From the NCBI RefSeq assembly GCF_013141695.1, contig NZ_WHNY01000005.1:1-64000 (forward strand): 64,000 nt of DNA, given 5' to 3'. The translations under genes and the position numbers were made by a program. The notes under the pieces are model-generated. The model was given only the letters and a program-made list of their open reading frames with translations. It had not been told where the DNA came from and made no database searches. Position 1 is the stretch's first letter. Each line of letters begins with the position of its first letter. This document shows, piece after piece, positions 47,968-57,125 of this stretch. Origin of the DNA: Paenibacillus plantarum (lineage in GTDB: Bacteria; Bacillota; Bacilli; Paenibacillales; NBRC-103111).

Positions 47968-50900
47968 ATGAAAAAAATCATCGAAGGCTCGATGCAAAGA
48001 GCAATTCTCGTCATAGTCTGTATGTTGCTTATTCTGGGATGGGGAGGCATCTCCGCTTTTCAAATGCAGCGTGATTATTTGCCAAGCATTAATAATACAA
48101 CTCTCCTTGTTTCGGTACGCGCCTCAGCTTACCAAGCCGATCAAGTCAAACAAAATGTAACACCCAAACTGGAAGACGCCATTCGCTCTTCGGATGGTTT
48201 GATGGATGTAGAAACGAATTCCTATGACGGCGGACTTTTAATGAATTTGTACTATCCGCTGGATTTCGATATGAAACAAGCAGAGAGCGAGATTAAACAA
48301 GCACTAACAAGTGCCGTCCTGCCGTCTGACGTTGGAGCGCCAGTCGTAACACGTGTAACGACAAGTACTTTTCCGATTTTAAGCTATAGCTTAACTTCAA
48401 ACAATGCCAAAATTGACGAAACTGCACTTCGCTCTACGGTTGAAGCGGATATTGTTAAGCAGCTGAAATCCGTTCCTGGCGTCGCCGATGTGCGTGTTAC
48501 AGGTGCTGCAAACAATGGCTACGTACTAAATATTCGCATGCAGGATTTAATCAAAAGTGGATTATTGATGGATGATTTGAATCAATCACTAACCGCCGCG
48601 CTGCCGAATTGGTTAACTGGAAAAGTGTCAAACAACAAAGACTCGTTTCCATTAACCGTGAATGGTTGGAACTTAACGGACCAGGAATTAAACAATATTC
48701 CAATTAAAAACAAGCAAGGCACAAGCGTCCCGCTATCGAGCGTGGCTGATCTATCCCACTCTTTGACAGATGTTAAAACGGTCTCACGCACAAATGGGAA
48801 AGCAAGCATTCTTCTAGATGTACTAAAAACACCGTCATCGAATATTACGGATGTGGCCAAACTCGTCAAGGAGCGCGTCGCACAAATAGCATCAATTAAA
48901 AATAACGATGTATCGTTAACCGTGATGCTTGACCGTGAACATGAATTAAATGCTTCCTTATTGGGACTTGTACGCGAAGGACTTTTGGGTTGCTTGTTCT
49001 CTATGCTGTGCGTTTTCTTTTTCTTCCGTAATGTACGTTCAACGCTGCTCATTGCGGTGTCTCTGCCTATTTCATTACTTGCCACAACGGCTGTTTTGAA
49101 ATCGATGGGGATTACGCTTAATATTTTGACTGTATCCGGTCTGATTGTTGCGATGGGTCGAATTGTTGATGATTCCATTGTTGTTCTTGACAATATGTAT
49201 CGTAAATATCAGGAGAATAAGGATCAATCCACCCTACATGTGCTTTCATCTGCTGTAAAAGAAATGCTGCCCGCTATTTTTGCCTCGACCGCAACGACCA
49301 TCGCTGTTTATGTACCTATTGCTATGGTTGGCGGTGTCATTAGCGCATCATACTCTGGCTTTGCATGGTCTGTCGTGATTGCGCTGACGGTATCTTTCTT
49401 TGTTGCGATGCTTGTTGTTCCAACGTTTGCCTTCATGGGCTGGCGAAATGACACATCGAAAGCGGTGACGCTTGAACCGATGATGAAACCGGTCCTACGG
49501 TTTGCGTTTAGCCATAAAAAATGGATTACATCGATTTCATTACTAATTTTCATCGTTTCTGCGATATTTGCAACTACACTTCCAGTGAGCCTGCTGCCTA
49601 CGGCAAATTCGGGAGATGTAGCGATTCAAGTTGAACTTCCGAAGGGTAGTGCACTTCCTGAGGTGGATAAAGAAGTCCAAAAAGTTGAAACCGTGCTGAA
49701 GGGAAATCCGAATGTTGCTTCGTATTCAGCCAATTTCGGATCTACCATGATGCCGCAGGCCGATGATGTATTTGATGCTGGTGGTGGATTTATTCAGCAG
49801 CCGAATATAGCCAACATGACTGTTGCCTTAAAGGATAAAAATAAGGTAGATGCCGTCATTTCCGATTTGCAAAAATCATTACCAGCAATAAATCAACAAG
49901 TGGTTTATACCGTTTCGAATCAAAGTATTGCTGGTGATGATAAGCAGATGAAAATCATGCTTTCTGGTGCAGATCAGAAAATACTGGACGACGCGGCGCA
50001 ACTCGTTAGAAGTAAGTTAATGGAAGTGCAAGGACTTAGCGTGCAAGGAGCAACGGATCTAACAAACGGTACGCCTAAATATACCATTACACTTGATCGA
50101 GCTAAAATTGAGCAATCTGGCGTCAATGTACAGGACGTTACAAAAGTAATCGGTCAGTACATGATAGGTGGTAAGGACTTTGATATTCAGGTGAATCATA
50201 AGTTGATCCCAGTGGATATGTACATCACTCGGGTGGCTAAAGAAAATGCAACGTCAACCGATGTGCTCGCTGCGCTTGCTGCTGAAACAGTAAGTGGAAC
50301 AGCTGGGCAAAAGATCAGAATTGATCAATTGGCGACGATCGCGCCTAATCAAGCTCCATCGTCCATACAGGAACGTGATGGACAATTATTTTCAACCGTT
50401 ACCGTACAAATCACTTCTAAAGATATCAGTAAAGTTTCAAGCGCTGTCTACCAAAAACTTAAGAGTATCTCTTTACCAAGTGGAGTAACCTATTCCATGG
50501 GTGGTATTACCGAACAGGTTAAACAAATGATTGTGGACATGTCCATTGCCGTTGCATTTTCCATTTTACTCGTATTACTAATTACCAGTGGAGTCTTTAA
50601 GGGTTGGAGAGCTCCTCTAGCCGTACTATTAAGCATCCCACTTGCTCTTAGTGGTGTTGTGCTTGCACTCATACTTTTTGGTGGCGAATGGAACCTAGCC
50701 GCGCTAATTGGTGTCTTGATGCTTACCGGCATCGTCGTCACGAACGGCATAGTATTGATTGATAAAATTGAGAGGAACCGTAAAGAAGGGATGGCTTTCA
50801 ATGACGCGATTATGCAAGGCAGCCTCTCTCGGGTAAGACCGATCTTCATGACCGCAGGCACGACCATTTTAACGCTGTTGCCGCTGGCATTGACGCATAG

Positions 50901-51045
50901 CTCTGATACTGTAATTTCGCAAACACTTGGTATTGTTGTGATTGGTGGTATGATTACATCAACTTTAAATAGCTTTCTTGTCATTCCAACGTTTTATGAG
51001 TGGCTGGTAAAAGGGAATCCTAAAACAAAAATTGATCAATCTTAA
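47968..51045 (+). CDS. RND family efflux pump, SwrC/AcrB-like
   Basis: The 1025-residue protein has the RND layout: TM1, a large extracellular loop, TM2-6 (with GRIVDDSIVVLDNMYRKYQE, the conserved Asp pair, about 397-416), TM7, a second loop, and TM8-12 ending in a GIVVTNGIVLIDKIERNRKEG-like segment. Gram-positive homologues such as SwrC export surfactants and other amphiphiles without an outer-membrane channel. AAGGAGA precedes ATG 47968, 7 nt away. It leads an operon with an ECF sigma factor, an anti-sigma factor and a bactofilin-like membrane protein. Confidence 0.93.
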   Translation: MKKIIEGSMQRAILVIVCMLLILGWGGISAFQMQRDYLPSINNTTLLVSVRASAYQADQVKQNVTPKLEDAIRSSDGLMDVETNSYDGGLLMNLYYPLDFDMKQAESEIKQALTSAVLPSDVGAPVVTRVTTSTFPILSYSLTSNNAKIDETALRSTVEADIVKQLKSVPGVADVRVTGAANNGYVLNIRMQDLIKSGLLMDDLNQSLTAALPNWLTGKVSNNKDSFPLTVNGWNLTDQELNNIPIKNKQGTSVPLSSVADLSHSLTDVKTVSRTNGKASILLDVLKTPSSNITDVAKLVKERVAQIASIKNNDVSLTVMLDREHELNASLLGLVREGLLGCLFSMLCVFFFFRNVRSTLLIAVSLPISLLATTAVLKSMGITLNILTVSGLIVAMGRIVDDSIVVLDNMYRKYQENKDQSTLHVLSSAVKEMLPAIFASTATTIAVYVPIAMVGGVISASYSGFAWSVVIALTVSFFVAMLVVPTFAFMGWRNDTSKAVTLEPMMKPVLRFAFSHKKWITSISLLIFIVSAIFATTLPVSLLPTANSGDVAIQVELPKGSALPEVDKEVQKVETVLKGNPNVASYSANFGSTMMPQADDVFDAGGGFIQQPNIANMTVALKDKNKVDAVISDLQKSLPAINQQVVYTVSNQSIAGDDKQMKIMLSGADQKILDDAAQLVRSKLMEVQGLSVQGATDLTNGTPKYTITLDRAKIEQSGVNVQDVTKVIGQYMIGGKDFDIQVNHKLIPVDMYITRVAKENATSTDVLAALAAETVSGTAGQKIRIDQLATIAPNQAPSSIQERDGQLFSTVTVQITSKDISKVSSAVYQKLKSISLPSGVTYSMGGITEQVKQMIVDMSIAVAFSILLVLLITSGVFKGWRAPLAVLLSIPLALSGVVLALILFGGEWNLAALIGVLMLTGIVVTNGIVLIDKIERNRKEGMAFNDAIMQGSLSRVRPIFMTAGTTILTLLPLALTHSSDTVISQTLGIVVIGGMITSTLNSFLVIPTFYEWLVKGNPKTKIDQS

Positions 51046-51081
51046 ATGTTGATCGAGGGCAGTGCGGGAGGAAGATTATGT

Positions 51082-51615
51082 GTGGATCATGAATTAAATG
51101 ACATAATCGGTAAAGCAATGAGTGGTGACAAAGAGGCTTTCGCCTTACTCGTATCACGATTTAAAGATAGTGTTTTTCGTTACGCTTATGGGATGCTTGG
51201 AGATCGTATGGAAGCGGAGGATGTTGCTCAGGAAGCATTTATTAAAGCTTTTTATGCCATTTCCAAGTTAGATAATAGTTATGCCTTTACATCCTGGTTA
51301 AAGCGAATTATATCGAATTTGTGTTATGACCGTATCCAAAAGCAAAAGAAAACGAGTGCCGTATCTGGAGAATTGATCGAAAAACAACGATCAAATAATG
51401 ATATTGAACGAACAGACCTCCATATAACGATTGAAGAAGCGATGAGCAAATTAAGTCCTGAACACAGAGAAGTCATTATTCTAAAAGATGTTGAAGGTTA
51501 TTCCTATGATGAGCTTGCGGGGATGCTACACATTCCGCTTGGAACTGTAAAATCACGTATTAATGCAGCGCGACTGCTGTTACGAAAAGAAATGCTTCGT
51601 GAAATGGAGGAGTAA
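51082..51615 (+). CDS. ECF-type RNA polymerase sigma factor
   Basis: The 177-residue protein has sigma region 2 (FKDSVFRYAYGMLGDRMEAE through EDVAQEAFIKAF) and region 4 (LSPEHREVIILKDVEGYSYD, then GMLHIPLGTVKSRI). GTG 51082 is favoured because GGGAGG lies about 10 nt upstream; an ATG at 51046, abutting the pump's stop codon, has no site. It lies 36 bp after the RND gene and 1 bp before the anti-sigma gene, so pump and stress sigma are linked in one transcript. Confidence 0.9.
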   Translation: MDHELNDIIGKAMSGDKEAFALLVSRFKDSVFRYAYGMLGDRMEAEDVAQEAFIKAFYAISKLDNSYAFTSWLKRIISNLCYDRIQKQKKTSAVSGELIEKQRSNNDIERTDLHITIEEAMSKLSPEHREVIILKDVEGYSYDELAGMLHIPLGTVKSRINAARLLLRKEMLREMEE

Positions 51616-51616
51616 G

Positions 51617-52126
51617 ATGTCAGACCATATAGAAGATCTGTTATCTGATTACATGGATAATGAATTGGATGATTTGGACCGACAACGCGTCGAAGAACAT
51701 CTGCTGACATGTTCGGCATGCAGTGCGTTGCTGAGTGATTTATCGGCATTTAAAAATCAAGTGTTTACTGCTTTTCATGCAATTGAGGCACCGGTTGGAT
51801 TTGATGACAAGGTGATGCAAGCAATTAGCTTGAATCCATCGCCCGAACATGCTTCTACAGCGAGCAAATGGCTTTTGGTTCCATTGGTTAGTGCCTTTTG
51901 TTTCATTATGCTTGTTTTGGCTGCTATGGGGCCTTTCCTATTTAAATTAGGATCCATCTTGCTTAAAGTTACTTATAATTTAATGAGTGTATTTGGAGAT
52001 ATCCTAGGCTCAAACACGTATTTAATTGTAGGTTTGACGGGGTTTTCGATCATTCTCATTGTTGCATCTAGCCTTTCGCTCAAACATTTGCTCAAACCGA
52101 AAACGTATAAGGGGGCTAATCGGTGA
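51617..52126 (+). CDS. Zinc-finger anti-sigma factor (membrane)
   Basis: The 169-residue protein has the ZAS signature with His28, Cys32 and Cys35 (HLLTCSACSAL), then a linker and two TM segments near 90-115 and 140-160. It should hold the ECF sigma factor at the membrane until stress. GGAGGAG overlaps the sigma stop codon. The last codons overlap the next start (GTGA). Confidence 0.9.
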   Translation: MSDHIEDLLSDYMDNELDDLDRQRVEEHLLTCSACSALLSDLSAFKNQVFTAFHAIEAPVGFDDKVMQAISLNPSPEHASTASKWLLVPLVSAFCFIMLVLAAMGPFLFKLGSILLKVTYNLMSVFGDILGSNTYLIVGLTGFSIILIVASSLSLKHLLKPKTYKGANR

Positions 52127-52953
52127 AAAAGAAAGGGTTTATTTTCATGGCGATCCTGTTTTGCACCCTTTTGTTTACGATACCTACGAGTGCAATGGCA
52201 AAGGGTATATTCGAACATCAAGATACGGTTGTGCCTGCGAATCAGGTGGTTGATGATGTTGTGGTTGTCGGTGCAGATACAACGATATGGGGAACCGTGA
52301 ACGATTCGGTTATTGTTTTTAATGGAAACCTACAGCTGAAAGCATCTGCAAAGGTAAATGGGTTTGTTTTAGTCGTTGGTGGGCAGATACAACAAGAGGA
52401 AGGTGCGTTCATTGCTGATGAAATTATCAATCTATCCTTTGATAAGGCTACTCAAAATAGTCTGTTGATAGGCGGAGGAATCGCCATAGGAACGTGGTTG
52501 TTGCAATTAGCCATCAGTATAGTTTTGATTGTACTGCCCGTTTTGACGGTTCTGATCTTCAAGAAACGTATAGATCCATTTGTCGATCATGCTCGGCAAG
52601 CATCTGGCCGCTTATTCGCGATTGGTTTTTTCAGCAGTCTCATCCTGATAGCACTTACCGTGCTATTACTTGTTACAATTATTGGAATCCCAGTTGCTAT
52701 TGTGTTACTCGTTGCCGTATTCTTGGCTTTCATCATCGGATTGGCTGCTTTAAGTAGGGTAGTCGGTGAAAAAATACAAGGAACGCTCGGACGCTCTAAC
52801 TGGGTTATTTCTTTAACTGGTTCGATTCTATTGGTGTCACTTATGAATATTCCACTAGTCGGAGTTATTATTTGTTTGGGGATACTGGTGTTTTCCATTG
52901 GTATCTTAACGATTTGGATGTTGGAAAAAACAACAAAAGGCAGCCTTCCTTAA
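52123..52953 (+). CDS. Membrane protein with bactofilin-like (polymer-forming) N-terminal region
   Basis: This 276-residue protein has a signal peptide (about 1-26, ending SAMAKG). A short beta-helical segment with bactofilin/polymer-forming character follows (DDVVVVGADTTIWGTVNDSV, about 44-63, then KASAKVNGFVLVVGGQI). Four or five TM segments fill the rest. The GTG start overlaps the anti-sigma stop. Such proteins often accompany ECF/anti-sigma pairs in Firmicutes. Its function is unknown. Confidence 0.75.
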   Translation: MKKKGFIFMAILFCTLLFTIPTSAMAKGIFEHQDTVVPANQVVDDVVVVGADTTIWGTVNDSVIVFNGNLQLKASAKVNGFVLVVGGQIQQEEGAFIADEIINLSFDKATQNSLLIGGGIAIGTWLLQLAISIVLIVLPVLTVLIFKKRIDPFVDHARQASGRLFAIGFFSSLILIALTVLLLVTIIGIPVAIVLLVAVFLAFIIGLAALSRVVGEKIQGTLGRSNWVISLTGSILLVSLMNIPLVGVIICLGILVFSIGILTIWMLEKTTKGSLP

Positions 52954-52980
52954 TGTAGGAGTGGCTGTCTCTTTTTTTTG
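52938..52980 (+). terminator. Terminator ending the RND/sigma operon
   Basis: AGGCAGCC pairs with GGCTGTCT, with an inner CCTT...AGG stem, followed by eight T. The left arm lies in the last codons of the membrane protein gene. Confidence 0.8.
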
Positions 52981-52993
52981 GAGTGAGATCACA

Positions 52994-53710
52994 TCACGCC
53001 TCCCGTTTGCGATACACTCTCTCAGGGCGACCCACGACGCCATATGTCAGATCGGCGAAGACTTCGCCCGAGGAGACTAGATGCTCCAAATATCGGCGTC
53101 CAGTCGAACGACTGACGCCTATTTCTTTGGCGATTTGATCCGCAGTCATCCCGTCTGCCGCGGTAGAAATCGCCTGAACGATTTTGACTAGCGTTAATTT
53201 GTCGATGCCTTTAGGGAGATACGCGATCTCAGCGCGGGAATCCTTTTTACTCGTTCCCAAAATGAGGCGATCGACATCGCTTTGATTAATAGAGCCAGTA
53301 TGATGAAGTCGATTCAACTCGCTGTGAAAGTCTAGATAACGCAGGAGCGTTTCCTGCAGCCGGTTGAAAACAAGTGGTTTCATAATATAATCGAAAGCTC
53401 CGCTGCGAACGGCTTCCCGTATAGCCTCGACTTCTTTGGCAGCCGTGATCATAATGACGTCGGTATCTCGGAAATGTTGACGAATATAGGAGAGCAACTC
53501 CAAGCCATTGGAGCCAGGAATGTAAATATCCAGCAGAACTAAATTTGGGCGTAAAATGTCTAGCTGTTCCTTGGCTTGAACATCGTCTGTCGCGATACCG
53601 ACAACGTGAAAGCCGTCTACTTTTTCAATAAACCTTCGATTAATTTCGGCGATTTTCACATCATCTTCGATGATCAAAACTTCAATGTTCGGTTGTTGGT
53701 GTTCTATCAT
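52994..53710 (-). CDS. CitB/DctR-type response regulator
   Basis: The 238-residue regulator has receiver Asp61 (LLDIYIP), Lys110 (YIMKPL) and a C-terminal winged helix with ADQIAKEIGVSRSTGRRYLE (about 190-210). It is the partner of the kinase gene it overlaps by 29 bp. Such pairs sense C4-dicarboxylates or citrate and switch on a nearby transporter. The divergent TctCBA-malic enzyme operon is the likely target. Confidence 0.92.
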   Translation of the reverse strand: MIEHQQPNIEVLIIEDDVKIAEINRRFIEKVDGFHVVGIATDDVQAKEQLDILRPNLVLLDIYIPGSNGLELLSYIRQHFRDTDVIMITAAKEVEAIREAVRSGAFDYIMKPLVFNRLQETLLRYLDFHSELNRLHHTGSINQSDVDRLILGTSKKDSRAEIAYLPKGIDKLTLVKIVQAISTAADGMTADQIAKEIGVSRSTGRRYLEHLVSSGEVFADLTYGVVGRPERVYRKREA

Positions 53711-55319
53711 CAGAGGTTGAACTCCTTTCTGTGGACATCGGATGTTTCGGTATGGCGACGGTGAAGAGTGTGCCGCATTCCGGGTTTTTATGGAAAGTGA
53801 TATACCCGTTAAGCTTATGGACAGCGTGCTGGACTAAGGCTAAACCGATACCGCGATGTTCACCTGCTTTGGTTGAGAATCCCTTCTCAAATACGGCATT
53901 GCCTAACTCGTCAGGAATACCGACGCCGCAGTCCTCGCATTCGATAATCAAATCCTCGCCAAGATCGGTTAAAAATAATTTTACATACGGCGTTCGCTGT
54001 ACCTCAACAGCCAGAACCGCTTCCATGGCGTTGTCAATCAGGTTGCCGATGATGGTGACGAGTAAATTTCGATCAATTTCCGCGGGGATATCTCGAAATG
54101 AGCTTTCACGGTCAATTTCAAAAGTTAGCTTTAGCTCCTGCGCATGATTGAATTTGCCAATCAGCAGCCCCCCAATCATGGGATCAGGGATTTCGGTCAT
54201 GATGAACTGCACCCAGTTCTGATGCACGTCTGATTCCTTGGAGATGAGATCGACAGCTTCTTGATACGATTCCAGTTGGATGAGCCCAGAGATGACATAT
54301 AGCTTGTTGGAGAACTCATGCGTCTGAGCGCGCAGTGCTTCAGCGAAGCGTTTCACCTGAGACAGCTCCTCGGCCAACCGGTAGAGTTCGGATTTACTTC
54401 GAAAGCTTGAAACGGCACCAGTGACACCGTGTTTCCGGCTCACAATCGGCACACGATTGACGATGACATCATGATCGCCGATCAGCATTTCATGGTCAAA
54501 TTCGGCTTCGCCCGTACGTACTACTTCATGTAATCGCGTGTTCGGGATCACATCTTCGATGTGTCTGCCTGTGATTTTCGCACTGAGGGGCAGCTGCATA
54601 AGCTGCAAGGCATAGCGATTAGCCATTGTGATGATGCCATCTCGGTTTACCGCGATAATTCCCTCACGGATAGTTTGTAGAATGGCCTGTTTCTCGGTAT
54701 ACAGCTCACCGATTTCCTTAGGTTCAAGTCCATGGATGGAGCTTCGAACATTACGTGCGATTAAGACGGAACCAATGAGCCCAACGACAAGGACGATGAG
54801 GGAAATGAGCTCGATTCGCGACTGATACGTGAAGGTAATTGAATTGATATCTTTTGTAAGAAATCCGACGGACACAATGCCGATGACATTGCCTTGATCA
54901 TCAAATAGGGGCGCTTTACCGCGAAGCGAAGGGCCGAGTGAGCCGATGGCCTTGGAGATGATCGATTGTCCTGCAAGCACAGGACCGTTGTCCCCGCCGA
55001 CCATTTCTTTCCCAATTCGTTCAGGGAGCGGGTGTGAGTAGCGAATGCCTTCGCGGTTTCCTACAACGATATACTCGGCATCGATTTGATCTCGGATCTT
55101 CTCGACGAGAGGCTGGATGATCTTGGACGGATCCGAAGTTTGAAAAGCCATCCGAATATCCGACATATTTGCAACGGTTTCAGCCACCTTTAAGGCACGA
55201 GTTCCGATTTGATCTTCTAATGCTGTGGTCATCATGTAATAAAATATACTGCCTAAACTGATGATGACGATGGAAAGGAACGAACAAATAATGAGGATAA
55301 GCTTGGTCTGAAGCTTCAT
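53682..55319 (-). CDS. CitA/DcuS-type sensor histidine kinase
   Basis: This 545-residue kinase has TM1 (about 5-25), an extracellular PAS-like ligand domain (about 35-165, with EYIVVGNREGIRYSHP) and TM2 (about 178-198). A cytoplasmic PAS follows (about 215-320), then the H-box HEFSNKLYVISGLIQLESYQ and the ATPase motifs NLIDNAMEAV and GVGIPDELG. It should bind a di- or tricarboxylate outside the cell. ATG 55319 is chosen; upstream in-frame codons to 55397 lack a signal-like start. Its 3' end overlaps the regulator gene. Confidence 0.9.
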   Translation of the reverse strand: MKLQTKLILIICSFLSIVIISLGSIFYYMMTTALEDQIGTRALKVAETVANMSDIRMAFQTSDPSKIIQPLVEKIRDQIDAEYIVVGNREGIRYSHPLPERIGKEMVGGDNGPVLAGQSIISKAIGSLGPSLRGKAPLFDDQGNVIGIVSVGFLTKDINSITFTYQSRIELISLIVLVVGLIGSVLIARNVRSSIHGLEPKEIGELYTEKQAILQTIREGIIAVNRDGIITMANRYALQLMQLPLSAKITGRHIEDVIPNTRLHEVVRTGEAEFDHEMLIGDHDVIVNRVPIVSRKHGVTGAVSSFRSKSELYRLAEELSQVKRFAEALRAQTHEFSNKLYVISGLIQLESYQEAVDLISKESDVHQNWVQFIMTEIPDPMIGGLLIGKFNHAQELKLTFEIDRESSFRDIPAEIDRNLLVTIIGNLIDNAMEAVLAVEVQRTPYVKLFLTDLGEDLIIECEDCGVGIPDELGNAVFEKGFSTKAGEHRGIGLALVQHAVHKLNGYITFHKNPECGTLFTVAIPKHPMSTERSSTSDDRTPTTEH

Positions 55320-55382
55320 TTTCTCACGCAAGCCTCCCCTTCTTGTTTCATTTAAAAGAATGTATGTGTTTGGTATTGTAAC

Positions 55383-55396
55383 ATAAAGCGCTCTCA
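55383..55396. promoter_or_regulatory. CcpA cre-like site near the kinase promoter
   Basis: ATAAAGCGCTCTCA fits the cre core AAGCGCT with a weaker left end. It is about 65 bp upstream of the kinase start. Confidence 0.45.
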
Positions 55397-55510
55397 TTTT
55401 GATGGTTATAGGGTCTCCAGATCCGTGAACAATATGAACAAAATGGTCAAAAAGCTGTTATTACAACTAATCGCCATAAACTTCCCAATAGACACAAGAG
55501 GGTGTTATTC

Positions 55511-55524
55511 TGAAAGCGCTTCAA
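55511..55524. promoter_or_regulatory. CcpA cre-like site upstream of tctC
   Basis: TGAAAGCGCTTCAA is close to the cre consensus, about 50 bp before the TctC start. Confidence 0.55.
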
Positions 55525-55538
55525 AGAAAGCGTATACA
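55525..55538. promoter_or_regulatory. Second cre-like site upstream of tctC, abutting the first
   Basis: AGAAAGCGTATACA differs from cre at one essential base (A for T at the first position). It directly adjoins the preceding site, giving a tandem pair. Confidence 0.5.
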
Positions 55539-55572
55539 TGATAAACCAAAACCAAATATGGAGGGGTTTCAT

Positions 55573-56595
55573 TTGATAAAACAAGTTTTTTCAGCGTCTT
55601 GGAAAGTAACGGCGATTAGTGTGCTTGCAATCAGTTTGGCGGCTTGCGGTAATGGCACAGCTAAACCAGCTTCGAAATCCAATTACCCAGACAAAGCACT
55701 TAGCATTATCGCGCCATCAGGTGCTGGCGGCGGCTGGGATATGACAGCGCGTACCATCGCGAAAGTATTAACGGAAACGAAAGCAGTCGATAAGCCCGTT
55801 TCAGTTGAAAATAAACCAGGCGGCGGCGGTACGGTATTTATGGCGGAATACGCGACCAAAGATATCAAAGATAACTACAAACTGTTCGTCAGTTCGCCTC
55901 CAATTCTCATTAATCATTTGAAAAAAGAAGGAAACACGCCTTACGGATACAATGATACGACGCCGCTAGCGCAATTGACCAAAGATTATGGCGCGGTCGC
56001 GGTAGCCGCCAATTCGAAATACAAAGATCTGAAGTCGCTGCTGGATGATATGAAAGCAGATCCTACGAAGCTAACGGTTGCTGGCGGTTCGGCACCTGGT
56101 TCCATGGATCACTTGGTATCGATTCTACCCGCGTTCAAATATGGGATTGACCCGAAAAAGGTGAAATACGTGTCCTATGACGGTGGCGGCGAAGCCGTAA
56201 CTGCCTTGCTTGGTGGTAATGCTGATGTTTTAGGTACAGATGCTTCTTCCTTAGATCAGTACGTGAAAGCCGGAAAAATCCGCATACTTGCTGTTGCAGC
56301 ACCTGCTCGTCTTGGTGGCAGCCTGAAAGATGTTCCGACGATGAAGGAACAAGGCGTTGATGCCGAATTCCTGATCTGGCGCGGTTTCTTCGGACCGAAG
56401 GACATGTCAGCGGATGCCAAAACATACTGGGAAGATACGATTAAGAAAATGGTAGATTCCGATGCTTGGAAAAAAGAAATGCAAGCGAACAGCTGGCAAA
56501 CGGACTATAAGAAGGCAGATGATTTCAAAGCTTTCTTGGGTCAGCAAGAAACACAACTGAAAGACATGCTGACAGCGCTTGGTATGCAGAAATAA
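55573..56595 (+). CDS. tctC: Tripartite tricarboxylate transporter substrate-binding lipoprotein, TctC family
   Basis: This 340-residue lipoprotein has lipobox SLAAC and a TctC/Bug-type binding fold (IIAPSGAGGGWDMTARTIAK, VENKPGGGGTVFMAEY, AGGSAPGSMDHL). It binds a tricarboxylate or related acid and delivers it to TctBA. TTG 55573 follows GGAGGGG by 6 nt; an ATG at 55558 overlaps that site. The kinase and regulator encoded divergently probably control it. Confidence 0.92.
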   Translation: MIKQVFSASWKVTAISVLAISLAACGNGTAKPASKSNYPDKALSIIAPSGAGGGWDMTARTIAKVLTETKAVDKPVSVENKPGGGGTVFMAEYATKDIKDNYKLFVSSPPILINHLKKEGNTPYGYNDTTPLAQLTKDYGAVAVAANSKYKDLKSLLDDMKADPTKLTVAGGSAPGSMDHLVSILPAFKYGIDPKKVKYVSYDGGGEAVTALLGGNADVLGTDASSLDQYVKAGKIRILAVAAPARLGGSLKDVPTMKEQGVDAEFLIWRGFFGPKDMSADAKTYWEDTIKKMVDSDAWKKEMQANSWQTDYKKADDFKAFLGQQETQLKDMLTALGMQK

Positions 56596-56662
56596 AACCT
56601 AACGAGACAAGGGAGAAGAGGACCTCTTCTCCCTTGCCCTTAGTAGGGTAGGAGGCAGAGAA

Positions 56663-57124
56663 ATGAATACAACGTTTGATCGATATGCAGGCATCGTCTT
56701 TTTCGCCATTGGCCTTGCCTTTGTGATCGGTTCCTTAGGGATTTCAACAAGTGCTTATGGTAGTAATGTGGGTGCTAATATTTTTCCGATGATTTTGGGC
56801 TCGTTCTTGTCTTTGATGAGTTTGCGTCTTATTTATGAGACGTTCCGTAAGCAGCGTGCTGAGAAGGGCAAAGAAAATTTGGATTACAAACGATTTCTCA
56901 TTATTTTTATCGCGGCTGTGTTATATGCCTATTTCCTTGAAGATATCGGGTTCGTGATCTCCACGTTCCTGTTCCTAATGATTGGATTTCAAACGATGCA
57001 AAAAGGTAGAGTATGGGTTTCCTTGCTGATCGCAGCTTGCTTCTCATATGGCGTGTATTACTTATATGTGAATCTGCTGGATGGATCGCTTCCCGGATTT
57101 CCAACATGGTTAGGGGGGGCATAA
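56663..57124 (+). CDS. tctB: Tripartite tricarboxylate transporter small membrane subunit, TctB family
   Basis: This 153-residue protein has four TM segments, with AYGSNVGANIFPMILGSFLS near the first loop, typical of TctB. It is the small subunit of the secondary active importer, 1 bp upstream of the large subunit gene. Confidence 0.9.
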   Translation: MNTTFDRYAGIVFFAIGLAFVIGSLGISTSAYGSNVGANIFPMILGSFLSLMSLRLIYETFRKQRAEKGKENLDYKRFLIIFIAAVLYAYFLEDIGFVISTFLFLMIGFQTMQKGRVWVSLLIAACFSYGVYYLYVNLLDGSLPGFPTWLGGA

Positions 57125-57125
57125 G

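Noticed and set aside
48582-49193. 203-codon open frame on the minus strand
   Set aside because: It is antisense to the RND pump and low in hydrophobic structure expected from a real protein; no start signal.
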